A DNA stretch of 40,630 nucleotides from Kocuria tytonicola (GTDB taxonomy: Bacteria; Actinomycetota; Actinomycetes; Actinomycetales; Micrococcaceae), in contig NZ_PHOA01000012.1 in the NCBI RefSeq assembly GCF_003687455.1, positions 1-40,630 of the forward strand, in the 5' to 3' direction. Positions within the stretch are counted from its first letter, which is position 1. The number at the start of each line of letters is the position of its first letter. Position numbers and translations under genes: made by a program. Of the stretch, positions 16,263 to 24,041 are shown piece by piece. The notes under the pieces were generated by a model. It was not told the origin of the DNA and made no database searches. It saw only the letters and a list, made by a program, of their open reading frames with translations.

Positions 16263-17183
16263 ATGGCAGGTGTGCTGTCCGGCTTCTTCATCGTGTGGGC
16301 CGTGATCGGGCTGGGATACCTGGTGGGACGCACGGGGGTGCTCGGCGCGGACGCCCAGCAGGTGCTGTCCCGGCTGGCGTTCTACGTGGGCTCCCCGCCG
16401 CTGCTGTTCACCACGCTGGCCCAGGCGGACGTCCGCCACGTCTTCTCCGCTCCGCTCCTGGTGGCCGCGGGGTCCGCATGGCTCACGATGCTCGCGTACG
16501 GGCTGCTCTCCCGGTTCGTGCTCGCACGGGACGCCTCCACCGTGGTCATGGGCGCGCAGGCCGCCGGGCAGGTCAACGCGGCGAACCTCGGGATCCCCAT
16601 CGCGCTGTTCGTGCTGGGGGACGCCTCCCGGGTGGCACCCGTGATGCTGTTCCAGCTGGCGCTGAACACACCTCTGTACCTGACCGTGATGGACACGCTC
16701 ACGGGCGGGCACCGGCCCACCGTGGGCTCCGTGCTGCGCGGCATCGGGAGCAATCCGCTGATCGTGGGCTCGGCCCTCGGCATCATGTCCTCCACCACGG
16801 CCCTGACCCCGCCGGACCTCGTGATGGAACCCGTGCGGATCGTGGCCGGCGCCGCCGTGCCCGCCATGCTGATCGCCTTCGGCATCTCCCTCGTGGGCAC
16901 CCGCCCCCTCTCCGTGCGCGGCGCCCGCGCGGACACGCTCCTGGCCACGGGCGCCAAGGTGGTGCTCCACCCCCTGCTGGCCCTCGTGCTCGCACGGGTG
17001 CTCGGGCTCGAGGGGTCGGCTCTGTACGCGGCCGTGGTCATGGGATCGCTGCCCACGGCGCAGAACCTCTACGTGGCGGCCGTGCGCTACGACCGCGCCA
17101 CCACGGTGTGCCGCGACACCGTCCTGCTCACCACCGTGACCTCCGTGCTGAGCATGACGGTGGTCGCTGTCTTCCTGTCCTGA
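16263..17183 (+). CDS. Auxin efflux carrier family (AEC) transporter
   Basis: A 306-residue membrane protein with about 10 helices (five plus five), of the AEC family that exports or imports organic acids such as malate or malonate. MSGFFIVWAVIGLGYLVGRTG-like VLSGFFIVWAVIGLGYLVGR and LSRLAFYVGSPPLLFTTLAQ are the N-terminal family blocks. GQVNAANLGIPIALFVLGD corresponds to the conserved NxGxxGxP crossover motif in helix 4, and GSLPTAQNLYVAA to its repeat in helix 9. GAGGAG lies 7 bases before ATG 16263. The substrate is not evident. Confidence 0.9.
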   Translation: MAGVLSGFFIVWAVIGLGYLVGRTGVLGADAQQVLSRLAFYVGSPPLLFTTLAQADVRHVFSAPLLVAAGSAWLTMLAYGLLSRFVLARDASTVVMGAQAAGQVNAANLGIPIALFVLGDASRVAPVMLFQLALNTPLYLTVMDTLTGGHRPTVGSVLRGIGSNPLIVGSALGIMSSTTALTPPDLVMEPVRIVAGAAVPAMLIAFGISLVGTRPLSVRGARADTLLATGAKVVLHPLLALVLARVLGLEGSALYAAVVMGSLPTAQNLYVAAVRYDRATTVCRDTVLLTTVTSVLSMTVVAVFLS

Positions 17184-17221
17184 GCGCCGAGTCACACGGC
17201 AGACGTGACGCACACCACCCG

Positions 17222-17259
17222 TAGACTGTGCAGATGCTGAATCGACCGGGATTCGCAGC
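17222..17259 (+). promoter_or_regulatory. Candidate -10 box and imperfect palindrome before the sugar ABC operon
   Basis: TAGACT (17222-17227) is a plausible -10 box. About 9 bases downstream GCTGAATC (17236-17243) and GATTCGCAGC (17250-17259) form an inverted repeat with one two-base bulge, in the position of a repressor operator overlapping the transcription start. No sugar repressor gene is adjacent, so the regulator is unknown. Confidence 0.3.
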
Positions 17260-17312
17260 GGATGCCCGGACGGATCCGGTCAGCACATGCGCTCTCCAGG
17301 GGAGGAACCACT

Positions 17313-18629
17313 GTGAAGTCCACTCACCACTCACGCAGGGCCGGGACACCGCGCGCCGTCCGCAGCGTCGCGGCCGTCGCGGCCGCGTCCGCGCTGCTGC
17401 TCACGGGGTGCAGCGGCGGGGAGTCCGGCCCGCCCACCCTCACGTGGTACATCAACCCGGACGACGGCGGTCAGGCCGTCATCGCGCAGGACTGCTCGGA
17501 GGCCTCGGGCGGCAAGTACACCATCCAGACCTCCCTGCTGCCGCGTGACGCCTCCTCGCAGCGCGAGCAGCTCGCCCGCCGCCTCGCCGCCGGGGACTCC
17601 TCCATGGACATCATGAGCCTGGCCCCGCCGTTCGTGCCCGAGCTCGCGGAGCCGGGCTTCCTGGCCAAGCCGCCCCAGGACGTCGTGTCGGCCACCACGC
17701 AGGACACTCTCGAGGGCCCCCTCAAGGGAGCCACGTGGAACGGCGAGCTCGTGGCCGTGCCCTTCTGGGCCAACACGCAGCTGCTGTGGTACCGCGAGTC
17801 CGTGGCGAAGGCCGCGGGCCTGGACATGTCCCAGCCCGTCACGTGGGACCAGATCATCAAGGCCGCCCAGTCCCAGGACAAGCACCTGGGCGTGCAGGGC
17901 ATCCGCGGGGAGTCCATGTCCGTGTGGGTCAACGGCCTCGTGGAGTCCGGTGGCGGGCACATCGTCACCGACGGCGAGAAGGGCCAGGACGCGCAGGTCA
18001 ACCTGGACTCCGAGCAGGGCCGCAAGGCCGCGGAGATCATCGGCACCATCGGCAAGGACGGCCTGGGCGGACCGGGCCTGGCCACCCAGGACGAGAACGC
18101 CTCCATGATCCAGTTCCAGGGGGACAAGGGCTCGTTCATGGTCAACTGGCCCTTCATCTACTCCGCCTCCCAGAGTGCTGTGAAGGAAGGCTCCCTGGAC
18201 CAGTCCGTGGTGGACGACATCAAGTGGACCACGTGGCCCCGCGTGAACGCCGACACCCCGTCCGCTCCCCCGCTCGGCGGCATCAACCTGGGCGTGGGTG
18301 CCTCCTCGCAGCACCAGGACCTCGCGTGGGACGCCGTGCAGTGCATCGTCTCCTCCGAGCACCAGGCGCAGTACTTCGCCACCAACGGCAACCCGCCGTC
18401 CTCCGCGAAGGCGTTCGACGACCCCGAGGTCAAGAAGGCCTATCCCATGTCCGACACCATCCGGAAGTCCCTCGACGCCGCCAGGCCGCGCCCGCAGACC
18501 CCGTACTACAACGAGATCTCCACGGCCATCCAGCAGAACTGGACCCCGCCCGGCGACGTCACTGAGGACACCCCTCGTGAGACCACCGAATTCATCAAGG
18601 AAGTCCTGAAGGGAGATGCGCTGCTGTGA
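17313..18629 (+). CDS. ABC sugar transporter substrate-binding lipoprotein (LpqY-like)
   Basis: A 438-residue extracytoplasmic solute-binding protein. The N-terminus has a basic region, a hydrophobic core and the lipobox LLTGC with Cys33 as the lipidated residue. The body is a family 1 binding protein (MalE/LpqY type), with LTWYINPDDGGQAVIAQDC at the N-terminus resembling LpqY of the mycobacterial trehalose importer. Trp- and Asp-rich motifs typical of sugar contact (QLLWYRES, GIRGESMSVWVNG) are present. GTG 17313 follows GGGGAGGAACC. It is the first of four genes (binding protein, two permeases, ATPase). Specificity for trehalose or another disaccharide is inferred from resemblance only. Confidence 0.9.
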   Translation: MKSTHHSRRAGTPRAVRSVAAVAAASALLLTGCSGGESGPPTLTWYINPDDGGQAVIAQDCSEASGGKYTIQTSLLPRDASSQREQLARRLAAGDSSMDIMSLAPPFVPELAEPGFLAKPPQDVVSATTQDTLEGPLKGATWNGELVAVPFWANTQLLWYRESVAKAAGLDMSQPVTWDQIIKAAQSQDKHLGVQGIRGESMSVWVNGLVESGGGHIVTDGEKGQDAQVNLDSEQGRKAAEIIGTIGKDGLGGPGLATQDENASMIQFQGDKGSFMVNWPFIYSASQSAVKEGSLDQSVVDDIKWTTWPRVNADTPSAPPLGGINLGVGASSQHQDLAWDAVQCIVSSEHQAQYFATNGNPPSSAKAFDDPEVKKAYPMSDTIRKSLDAARPRPQTPYYNEISTAIQQNWTPPGDVTEDTPRETTEFIKEVLKGDALL

Positions 18630-19594
18630 GTAGCACCGTCGACTCGCGCGCTCGCGCGGCCGCACCGGAGAAGGGCCGGTCCAAGACCCACCTCTCGGAC
18701 CGGGCCCGCTCGGAGCGGAAACTGGGGTGGCTGCTCGCCGGCCCCGCGTTCGTGATCATGCTCCTGGTCACGCTGTACCCGATCGTCCAGGCCCTGTGGG
18801 ACTCCCTGTTCTCCTTCCGGCTCACCGCGCCCGGGGACAAGGAGTTCGTGTTCCTGGGCAACTACGCCACCGTGTTCTCGGACCCCGTGTTCTGGCAGGA
18901 CCTGGGGGTGACCATGCTCATCACCGTGGTCACCGTGCTCGTGGAGCTCGTGCTGGGCCTGGCGCTCGCTCTCGTGATGCACAGCGCCATCAAGGCCACC
19001 CGGGGGCTGCTGCGCACCGCCATCCTGGTGCCCTACGGCATCATCACCGTGGTCTCGGCGTTCGCGTGGTTCTACGCGTTCGACATCACCACCGGGTACG
19101 TCAACAACTGGCTCTCCTGGCTGCCCGTGATCGGTCCGGACTTCAACTGGTTCGCCTCCGCGGGCCCGTCCCTGACCGTGATCATGGCCTCCGAGATCTG
19201 GAAGACCACCCCGTTCATCTCCCTGCTGCTGCTCTCCGGCCTGGCCCAGGTGCCCGGCGAGCTCACGGAGGCCGCCCGTGTGGACGGCGCGTCCTCGTGG
19301 CAGCGGCTCACCCGGGTGGTCCTGCCGAACATGAAGGCCGCCATCATGGTGGCCGTGGTGTTCCGTGCGCTGGACGCCTTCCGCATCTTCGACAACATCT
19401 TCATCATGACCCAGGGGCAGTACGGCACCGAGACGCTCTCCCTGCTCGCGTACCGCACGTCCATCGGTCGCCTCGAGATCGGCCTGGGCTCGGCCATCTC
19501 GGTGATCCTGTTCATCTGCGTGATGATCATCGCGCTCGTGGCCATCAAGGTCTTCAAGGTCGACCTCACCGGTGGCTCTGGGAAGGGGAAGTAA
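18626..19594 (+). CDS. ABC sugar transporter permease (SugA-like)
   Basis: A 322-residue permease with six helices, the first in LLAGPAFVIMLLVTLYPIVQ. The cytoplasmic EAA loop ELTEAARVDGASSWQRLTRV (ATPase docking) identifies a CUT1-type MalF/SugA subunit. GTG 18626 overlaps the binding-protein stop (GTGA), with GAAGGGAG upstream. Its partner is the following permease. Confidence 0.94.
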   Translation: MSSTVDSRARAAAPEKGRSKTHLSDRARSERKLGWLLAGPAFVIMLLVTLYPIVQALWDSLFSFRLTAPGDKEFVFLGNYATVFSDPVFWQDLGVTMLITVVTVLVELVLGLALALVMHSAIKATRGLLRTAILVPYGIITVVSAFAWFYAFDITTGYVNNWLSWLPVIGPDFNWFASAGPSLTVIMASEIWKTTPFISLLLLSGLAQVPGELTEAARVDGASSWQRLTRVVLPNMKAAIMVAVVFRALDAFRIFDNIFIMTQGQYGTETLSLLAYRTSIGRLEIGLGSAISVILFICVMIIALVAIKVFKVDLTGGSGKGK

Positions 19595-19600
19595 CCCGCC

Positions 19601-20437
19601 ATGCTGAGCACGAAACAGAAAATCGGCTGGACCGTCATCTCCGTCCTGGTGCTGGTGTACGCACTGTTCCCGGTGCTGTCCATCCTCATGACCTCGTTCA
19701 AGGCCCCCTCGGACCTGACCTCCGGAAAGTTCCTCCCCAGCAAGTTCGTGGGGGAGAACTACGAGCAGATCTTCGTGGGGGATGCCAAGGACCTCTTCCT
19801 CCCCGCGCTGCGCAACTCCATCGGCATCTCGCTGATCGCCACGTTCATCGCCGTGGTGCTGGCCACCCTGTGCGCGTACGCCATCGCACGGCTGGACTTC
19901 CCCGGCAAGAAGCTGGTGCTGACCACCGCGCTGATGGTCTCCATGTTCCCCGTCATCTCGATCGTCACGCCGCTGTTCAACCTGTGGCGTCAGATCGGGC
20001 TGTACGACACCTGGCTCGGCCTGATCATCCCCTACCTGTCCCTGACGCTGCCGATCTCCATCTGGACGCTCACCGCGTTCTTCCAGCAGATCCCGTGGGA
20101 CCTGGAGCGCGCGGCCCAGGTGGACGGCGCCACCACGTGGCAGGCGTTCCGCAAGGTGATCGTGCCCCTGGCCATGCCGGGTGTGTTCACCACGGCGATC
20201 ATCGCGTTCTTCATCGCGTGGAACGACTTCGTCTACGGCATCGGCCTGACCTCCACCTCGGCGGCCCGCCCGGTGCCCGCGGCCCTCGCGTTCTTCACCG
20301 GCGCCTCGCAGTTCGAGGACCCGGCCGGCGCCATCTCCGCGGCGGCGATCATCGTCACGATTCCCGTGGTGCTCCTCGTGCTGGCGTTCCAGCGCCAGAT
20401 CGTCTCCGGTTTGACCCAGGGCGCGGTCAAGGGCTGA
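19601..20437 (+). CDS. ABC sugar transporter permease (SugB-like)
   Basis: A 278-residue six-helix permease of the MalG/SugB type. The EAA loop is DLERAAQVDGATTWQAFRKV. It begins six bases after the first permease, with AAGGGGAAG upstream of ATG 19601. With SugA-like it forms the channel of the importer. Confidence 0.94.
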   Translation: MLSTKQKIGWTVISVLVLVYALFPVLSILMTSFKAPSDLTSGKFLPSKFVGENYEQIFVGDAKDLFLPALRNSIGISLIATFIAVVLATLCAYAIARLDFPGKKLVLTTALMVSMFPVISIVTPLFNLWRQIGLYDTWLGLIIPYLSLTLPISIWTLTAFFQQIPWDLERAAQVDGATTWQAFRKVIVPLAMPGVFTTAIIAFFIAWNDFVYGIGLTSTSAARPVPAALAFFTGASQFEDPAGAISAAAIIVTIPVVLLVLAFQRQIVSGLTQGAVKG

Positions 20438-20486
20438 GCCCGGGCCTCCCCCTTCCACGCTTAGACACAGTTAGGACTGAGAAGAC

Positions 20487-21860
20487 ATGGCAGCAATCAC
20501 CATGGAGCACCTCGTCAAGAAGTACGACGACGGCTTCCCGGCGGTCAACGACATCTCCATCGACATCGCGGACGGCGAGTTCCTGATCCTCGTGGGCCCC
20601 TCGGGCTGCGGCAAGTCCACGCTCCTGCGCATGGTCGTGGGCCTGGAGGACATCACCAGCGGTGACCTCAAGATCAACGGCGAGCGCGTCAACGACCGCC
20701 AGCCGCGCGACCGCAACCTCTCGATGGTGTTCCAGAACTACGCCCTGTACCCGCACCTGTCGGTGTACGAGAACATCGCGTTCCCGCTGCGCCTGGCCAA
20801 GGGCCAGTTCAGCAACGACGAGATCGACCGCAAGGTGCGCGAGGCCGCCGAGACGCTGGACCTCAACGAGCACCTCGAGCGCAAGCCGGCGAACCTCTCG
20901 GGTGGTCAGCGCCAGCGCGTGGCCATGGGCCGCGCGATCGTGCGGGACGCGGACGCGTTCCTCTTCGACGAGCCGCTGTCCAACCTGGACGCCAAGCTGC
21001 GCGGTCAGATGCGCACGGAGATCGCCCAGCTGCAGCGTCGCATGGGCATCACGTCCCTGTACGTGACGCACGACCAGACCGAGGCCATGACCCTCGGTGA
21101 CCGCGTGGCCGTGCTCAAGCGCGGTCAGCTGCAGCAGATCGCCTCCCCGCGCGAGCTGTACGAACAGCCCGTCAACCTGTTCGTGGCGGGGTTCATCGGC
21201 GCTCCGTCCATGAACTTCATCCCGGCGCGGATCAGCGGCGGGGTGTTCCAGACTCCCATCGGTGACATCGAGGTCCCCGAGCGGGTGCAGGCGAAGCTCT
21301 CCGGCGCGCCCGAGCTCGTGCTGCTGGGGCTGCGCCCCGAGCACTTCGAGGACGCCAAGTTCGTGGACGAGGCGAAGGTGGGCCACGGGACCATGTTCGA
21401 CGCCGAGTTCACCCACACGGAGTGGCTGGGCAACCAGCAGTACGGCTACATCCAGTACGAGCAGGACCAGACCGTGCAGCACAAGCTGAACGAGTTGGCC
21501 CAGGAGCTGGACGCGGACGAGATGCCCGCCCAGGTCATCGTGTCCCTGGACGCCTCCTCCCGGATCCGCGGCGGGTCCACCGCCAAGATCTGGCTGGACA
21601 GCCGCCGGATGCACGTGTTCAACCCGGAGACCGGCGAGAACCTCACGCGCGACGCCGAGGCCGGCGCCGAGCTGACCCGCGAGGCGAACGAGGAGCGCAA
21701 GTCCGAGATCGAGCGCGCCCGTCAGCGGGACGCCTCCCGCGGCGGGCAGAACGCCCACGCGGGAGCCGGGACCGCCACGGCGGGCGTTGCGGTGCACCGC
21801 GGCGGGGATGCCGTCACGGGCCGGGAGAGCACCGGGCAGGGCGGCTCCACCGCCCTCTGA
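20487..21860 (+). CDS. ABC sugar transporter ATP-binding protein (UgpC/SugC/MsiK-like)
   Basis: A 457-residue ATPase. Walker [10 protein letters not shown] is at 37-45, the Q-loop in [14 protein letters not shown] at 137-141, Walker B FLFDEP near 158-163 and the H-loop His195 in YVTHD. A C-terminal TOBE/regulatory domain follows (about 240-395). The last 60 residues, after the GENLTRDAE stretch, are a low-complexity Ala/Gly/Thr/Arg tail that makes the protein longer than the usual 360-395. The ATPase may be shared with other sugar importers, as MsiK is in Streptomyces. A start-proximal AGGACTGAGAAGAC precedes ATG 20487. Confidence 0.94.
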   Translation: MAAITMEHLVKKYDDGFPAVNDISIDIADGEFLILVGPSGCGKSTLLRMVVGLEDITSGDLKINGERVNDRQPRDRNLSMVFQNYALYPHLSVYENIAFPLRLAKGQFSNDEIDRKVREAAETLDLNEHLERKPANLSGGQRQRVAMGRAIVRDADAFLFDEPLSNLDAKLRGQMRTEIAQLQRRMGITSLYVTHDQTEAMTLGDRVAVLKRGQLQQIASPRELYEQPVNLFVAGFIGAPSMNFIPARISGGVFQTPIGDIEVPERVQAKLSGAPELVLLGLRPEHFEDAKFVDEAKVGHGTMFDAEFTHTEWLGNQQYGYIQYEQDQTVQHKLNELAQELDADEMPAQVIVSLDASSRIRGGSTAKIWLDSRRMHVFNPETGENLTRDAEAGAELTREANEERKSEIERARQRDASRGGQNAHAGAGTATAGVAVHRGGDAVTGRESTGQGGSTAL

Positions 21861-21903
21861 CCCGCACACGCACCCGAGCTCCCACTGCGGCGAGCACGCG
21901 ATG

Positions 21904-21934
21904 ACGGCCGGCCCCCTCCGAGGGGACCGGCCGT
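21904..21934 (+). terminator. Hairpin terminator after the sugar ABC operon
   Basis: ACGGCCGG (21904-21911) followed by CCCCC pairs with GGGG plus CCGGCCGT (21922-21934), with a one-base bulge and a loop TCCGA. It lies 43 bases after the ATPase stop. No T-run follows, which is usual in GC-rich Actinobacteria. Confidence 0.6.
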
Positions 21935-22068
21935 CGTCGTGCCCGGTAGCGGGCGCGGTGACTGCGGCGGAGACTGCCCGATGACGGCACCGGCGCAGCC
22001 TCCCGGGATGTCGCGGCAGCGGATGGCGAGGACGACCCGCGGACGGCGCCGGCGCGGCTCCCGAGGCC

Positions 22069-22107
22069 GGCGCGGCGGGGTGGCGCGGCGGGGTGGCGCA
22101 GCGGTGG
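22069..22107. repeat. 13-bp tandem repeat
   Basis: GGCGCGGCGGGGT occurs twice head to tail (22069-22081, 22082-22094), followed by a degenerate third copy. It lies in the non-coding stretch between the sugar ATPase terminator and the end of the PH-domain-like gene. The remainder of 21861-22119 holds nothing else recognisable. Confidence 0.6.
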
Positions 22108-22119
22108 CGGCAGGAGCGC

Positions 22120-22770
22120 TCAGGCCGCGGGCGCGCCGAAGGCCCACCATGCGAGCAGGGCGATCACGGCGAGCAGCGCGAGCGAGGACGTGGCGTAGCG
22201 CAGCCGCGGGTACCGCACCCGCCAGGAGACGAGCCGGGGCCAGTGCTCGCTGACCTCGGCGGGGGTGGCGCGGGTGAACTTGACGTGCTCGACGCCGCTG
22301 CGCAGCGCGAGGTCCTGCAGCGTCCTCCCGTCCCACACGGTGCCGTCCAGGGCGAGCGCGCAGCGCCCGGACGCGGTGACGAACCACAGCTGCGGGCGCC
22401 CGCGCGTCCTGCCCGGTGCGCCGTGGACCGGCAGCAGGTGCTCCACCGTGACCACCTGGGCGATCTGCTCCCGTGCCACGGCGCGGAACCCCACCCACCG
22501 GGAGAGCAGCACGTGCCGTGCAGTGAGCACCACGAGGGCCGGGCGGAGGTACGCGTAGGCCGCCAGCAGCCCCAGGAGGGCGAGGAGCGCGAGAGCCGCG
22601 GTGACGGGACCCGCGGCGCGGCGGTGGTACAGCAGGGCCACCACGGCGGCCGCGACGCCCAGCGGGGGCAGCGCGGCGGCGATCCTGCGGCCGTAGGAGC
22701 CCAGGCGGGGGTGGAACACGTGCTCGGGTGCCCCGTACCGGGAGGGGATCTGTCGGACGGTCTCTGCCAT
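22120..22770 (-). CDS. Membrane protein, PH-domain-like, function unknown
   Basis: A 216-residue protein. Two hydrophobic helices lie at about 31-47 and 56-75 (AAALPPLGVAAAVVALLYH and AALALLALLGLLAAYAYL), followed by a soluble region with LVVLTARHVLLSRWVGFRAVAREQIAQVV, which resembles the bacterial PH-like domain found in small membrane proteins (a strand pattern in which a local code sets how the domain folds against the membrane). A third helix lies near the C-terminus (SSLALLAVIALLAWWAFGA). No enzyme motif is seen. ATG 22770 is used. It stands alone between the sugar operon and the divergent gene at 23016. Confidence 0.7.
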   Translation of the reverse strand: MAETVRQIPSRYGAPEHVFHPRLGSYGRRIAAALPPLGVAAAVVALLYHRRAAGPVTAALALLALLGLLAAYAYLRPALVVLTARHVLLSRWVGFRAVAREQIAQVVTVEHLLPVHGAPGRTRGRPQLWFVTASGRCALALDGTVWDGRTLQDLALRSGVEHVKFTRATPAEVSEHWPRLVSWRVRYPRLRYATSSLALLAVIALLAWWAFGAPAA

Positions 22771-22861
22771 GTGCTGCCTCGCGCGTGCTGGTGCGGTTCC
22801 TCGGGGGCCGTGGGCCCGGTGGGTGGTGGTCTTGGGCGAGCGCGGTGAGCTCAGGCGGGCC

Positions 22862-22902
22862 GGGTCGCTGGGCCCCGGTGGTGCCCGGTGGGTCGCTGGG
22901 CC
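22862..22902. repeat. Direct repeat pair, period 28
   Basis: GGGTCGCTGGGCC occurs at 22862-22874 and 22890-22902. It is in the 245-base divergent intergenic region between 22770 and 23016, a G/T-rich stretch in which no clear promoter was recognised. Confidence 0.6.
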
Positions 22903-23015
22903 ACGGTGGGTGGCACCGGAGCACCGGGGCAGGTGCCCCGCGCCGCCGGGTTCAGCCTAGTGCTCGGGGGACACGCGTCCGGCCCGCGCCCGGGTATCCA
23001 CTACCGTGGGGAGCC

Positions 23016-23996
23016 ATGGAACGCAGTGATCGCATCGTCAGGGCCGTGGGGGCGTGGTTCTTCCTGATCGTGCTGGCGGTGGCGGCCGCGGCGGTGACCA
23101 TTGCGCTCGTCAACAAGTACCAGTACGGGCCGGAGACGGATGTCCGCGAGTACTTCCAGGCCCTGCAGGACGGCGACGGCGGCAAGGCCCTCGGTCTGCT
23201 GAACGCCCAGGTGCCGGACTCGAACGCGGCGCTGCTGGACGGGGAGGCACTCCGGGAGGCGGGCAGCCACCTGGAGGACGTGCAGGTCTCCACGGTGTCC
23301 TCGGACGGGGACCACGCCGTGGTGCGGGCCTCCTACCTGCTGGACGGCCGGGAGGCGTCCTCGGAGTTCAGCCTTCACCCCGCCGAGACCCAGTGGGGGT
23401 TCTTCACGGTGTGGGACTTCGACCCCTCCACCCTGCCCACCATGACCGTCTCCATGCCCGGTTCCACGGCCGTGGACATCAACGGTGCCTCCGTGGCGCT
23501 GCGCGGCTCGTCCCGCGACTTCGCCGTGTTCTACCCCGGCGTCTACACCGGTTCCTACAGCTCCCCCATGATCAGCGCGGAGCCCCGCGAGGTGGCCGTG
23601 AGCGACGAGGACCAGCGCACCACCATGGAGCTCACGGCGGTGCCCTCGGAGCAGCTCAGGCAGCAGGTGGAGGAGCAGGTCCACTCCCACCTGGACGCGT
23701 GTGCCTCCCAGGACAGCCTGTACCCGGCCGGCTGCCCGTTCTCCCACGACTTCCCCGGGCGCATCCAGGGCAGGGTCTCGTGGCGCGTCACCGACTACCC
23801 CGCACCCGAACCGCGCCTCGGAGGCCCGCACACGGACCAGTGGTCCCTTCCGGACAGCAGGGGCACCGCGCACATCGAGTTCACCGCCGTGGACCTCTAC
23901 GACGGGCACACCACCAAGGTCTCGAAGGACGTGCCGTTCACGTTCTCCGCCCGGCTCGCGGTCACCGGGGACAAGGCCACGGTTACCCCGAGGTGA
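23016..23996 (+). CDS. Membrane-anchored extracytoplasmic protein, function unknown
   Basis: A 326-residue protein with one N-terminal transmembrane helix (about 10-33, VGAWFFLIVLAVAAAAVTIALV) and a large outside region. After the helix, DVREYFQALQDGDGGKALGLL resembles the helical start of domains that monitor or carry cargo outside the membrane. VDINGASVALRGSSRDFAVFYPGVYTG resembles the beta-rich repeat with PGxY seen in TcaA/YvbJ-type proteins. A CASQDSLYPAGCPF segment has two Cys 11 apart that could form a disulfide. ATG 23016 follows GTGGGGAG. It is not recognised further. Confidence 0.75.
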   Translation: MERSDRIVRAVGAWFFLIVLAVAAAAVTIALVNKYQYGPETDVREYFQALQDGDGGKALGLLNAQVPDSNAALLDGEALREAGSHLEDVQVSTVSSDGDHAVVRASYLLDGREASSEFSLHPAETQWGFFTVWDFDPSTLPTMTVSMPGSTAVDINGASVALRGSSRDFAVFYPGVYTGSYSSPMISAEPREVAVSDEDQRTTMELTAVPSEQLRQQVEEQVHSHLDACASQDSLYPAGCPFSHDFPGRIQGRVSWRVTDYPAPEPRLGGPHTDQWSLPDSRGTAHIEFTAVDLYDGHTTKVSKDVPFTFSARLAVTGDKATVTPR

Positions 23997-24041
23997 GCAG
24001 GGAGGGCCTGCGCCCCCGCCGGCCCCAGCCCCGTCCGGCCC

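Noticed and set aside
22069-22107. CRISPR or other array
   Set aside because: Only two to three 13-bp copies in direct contact, with no spacers; ordinary GC-rich tandem repeat.
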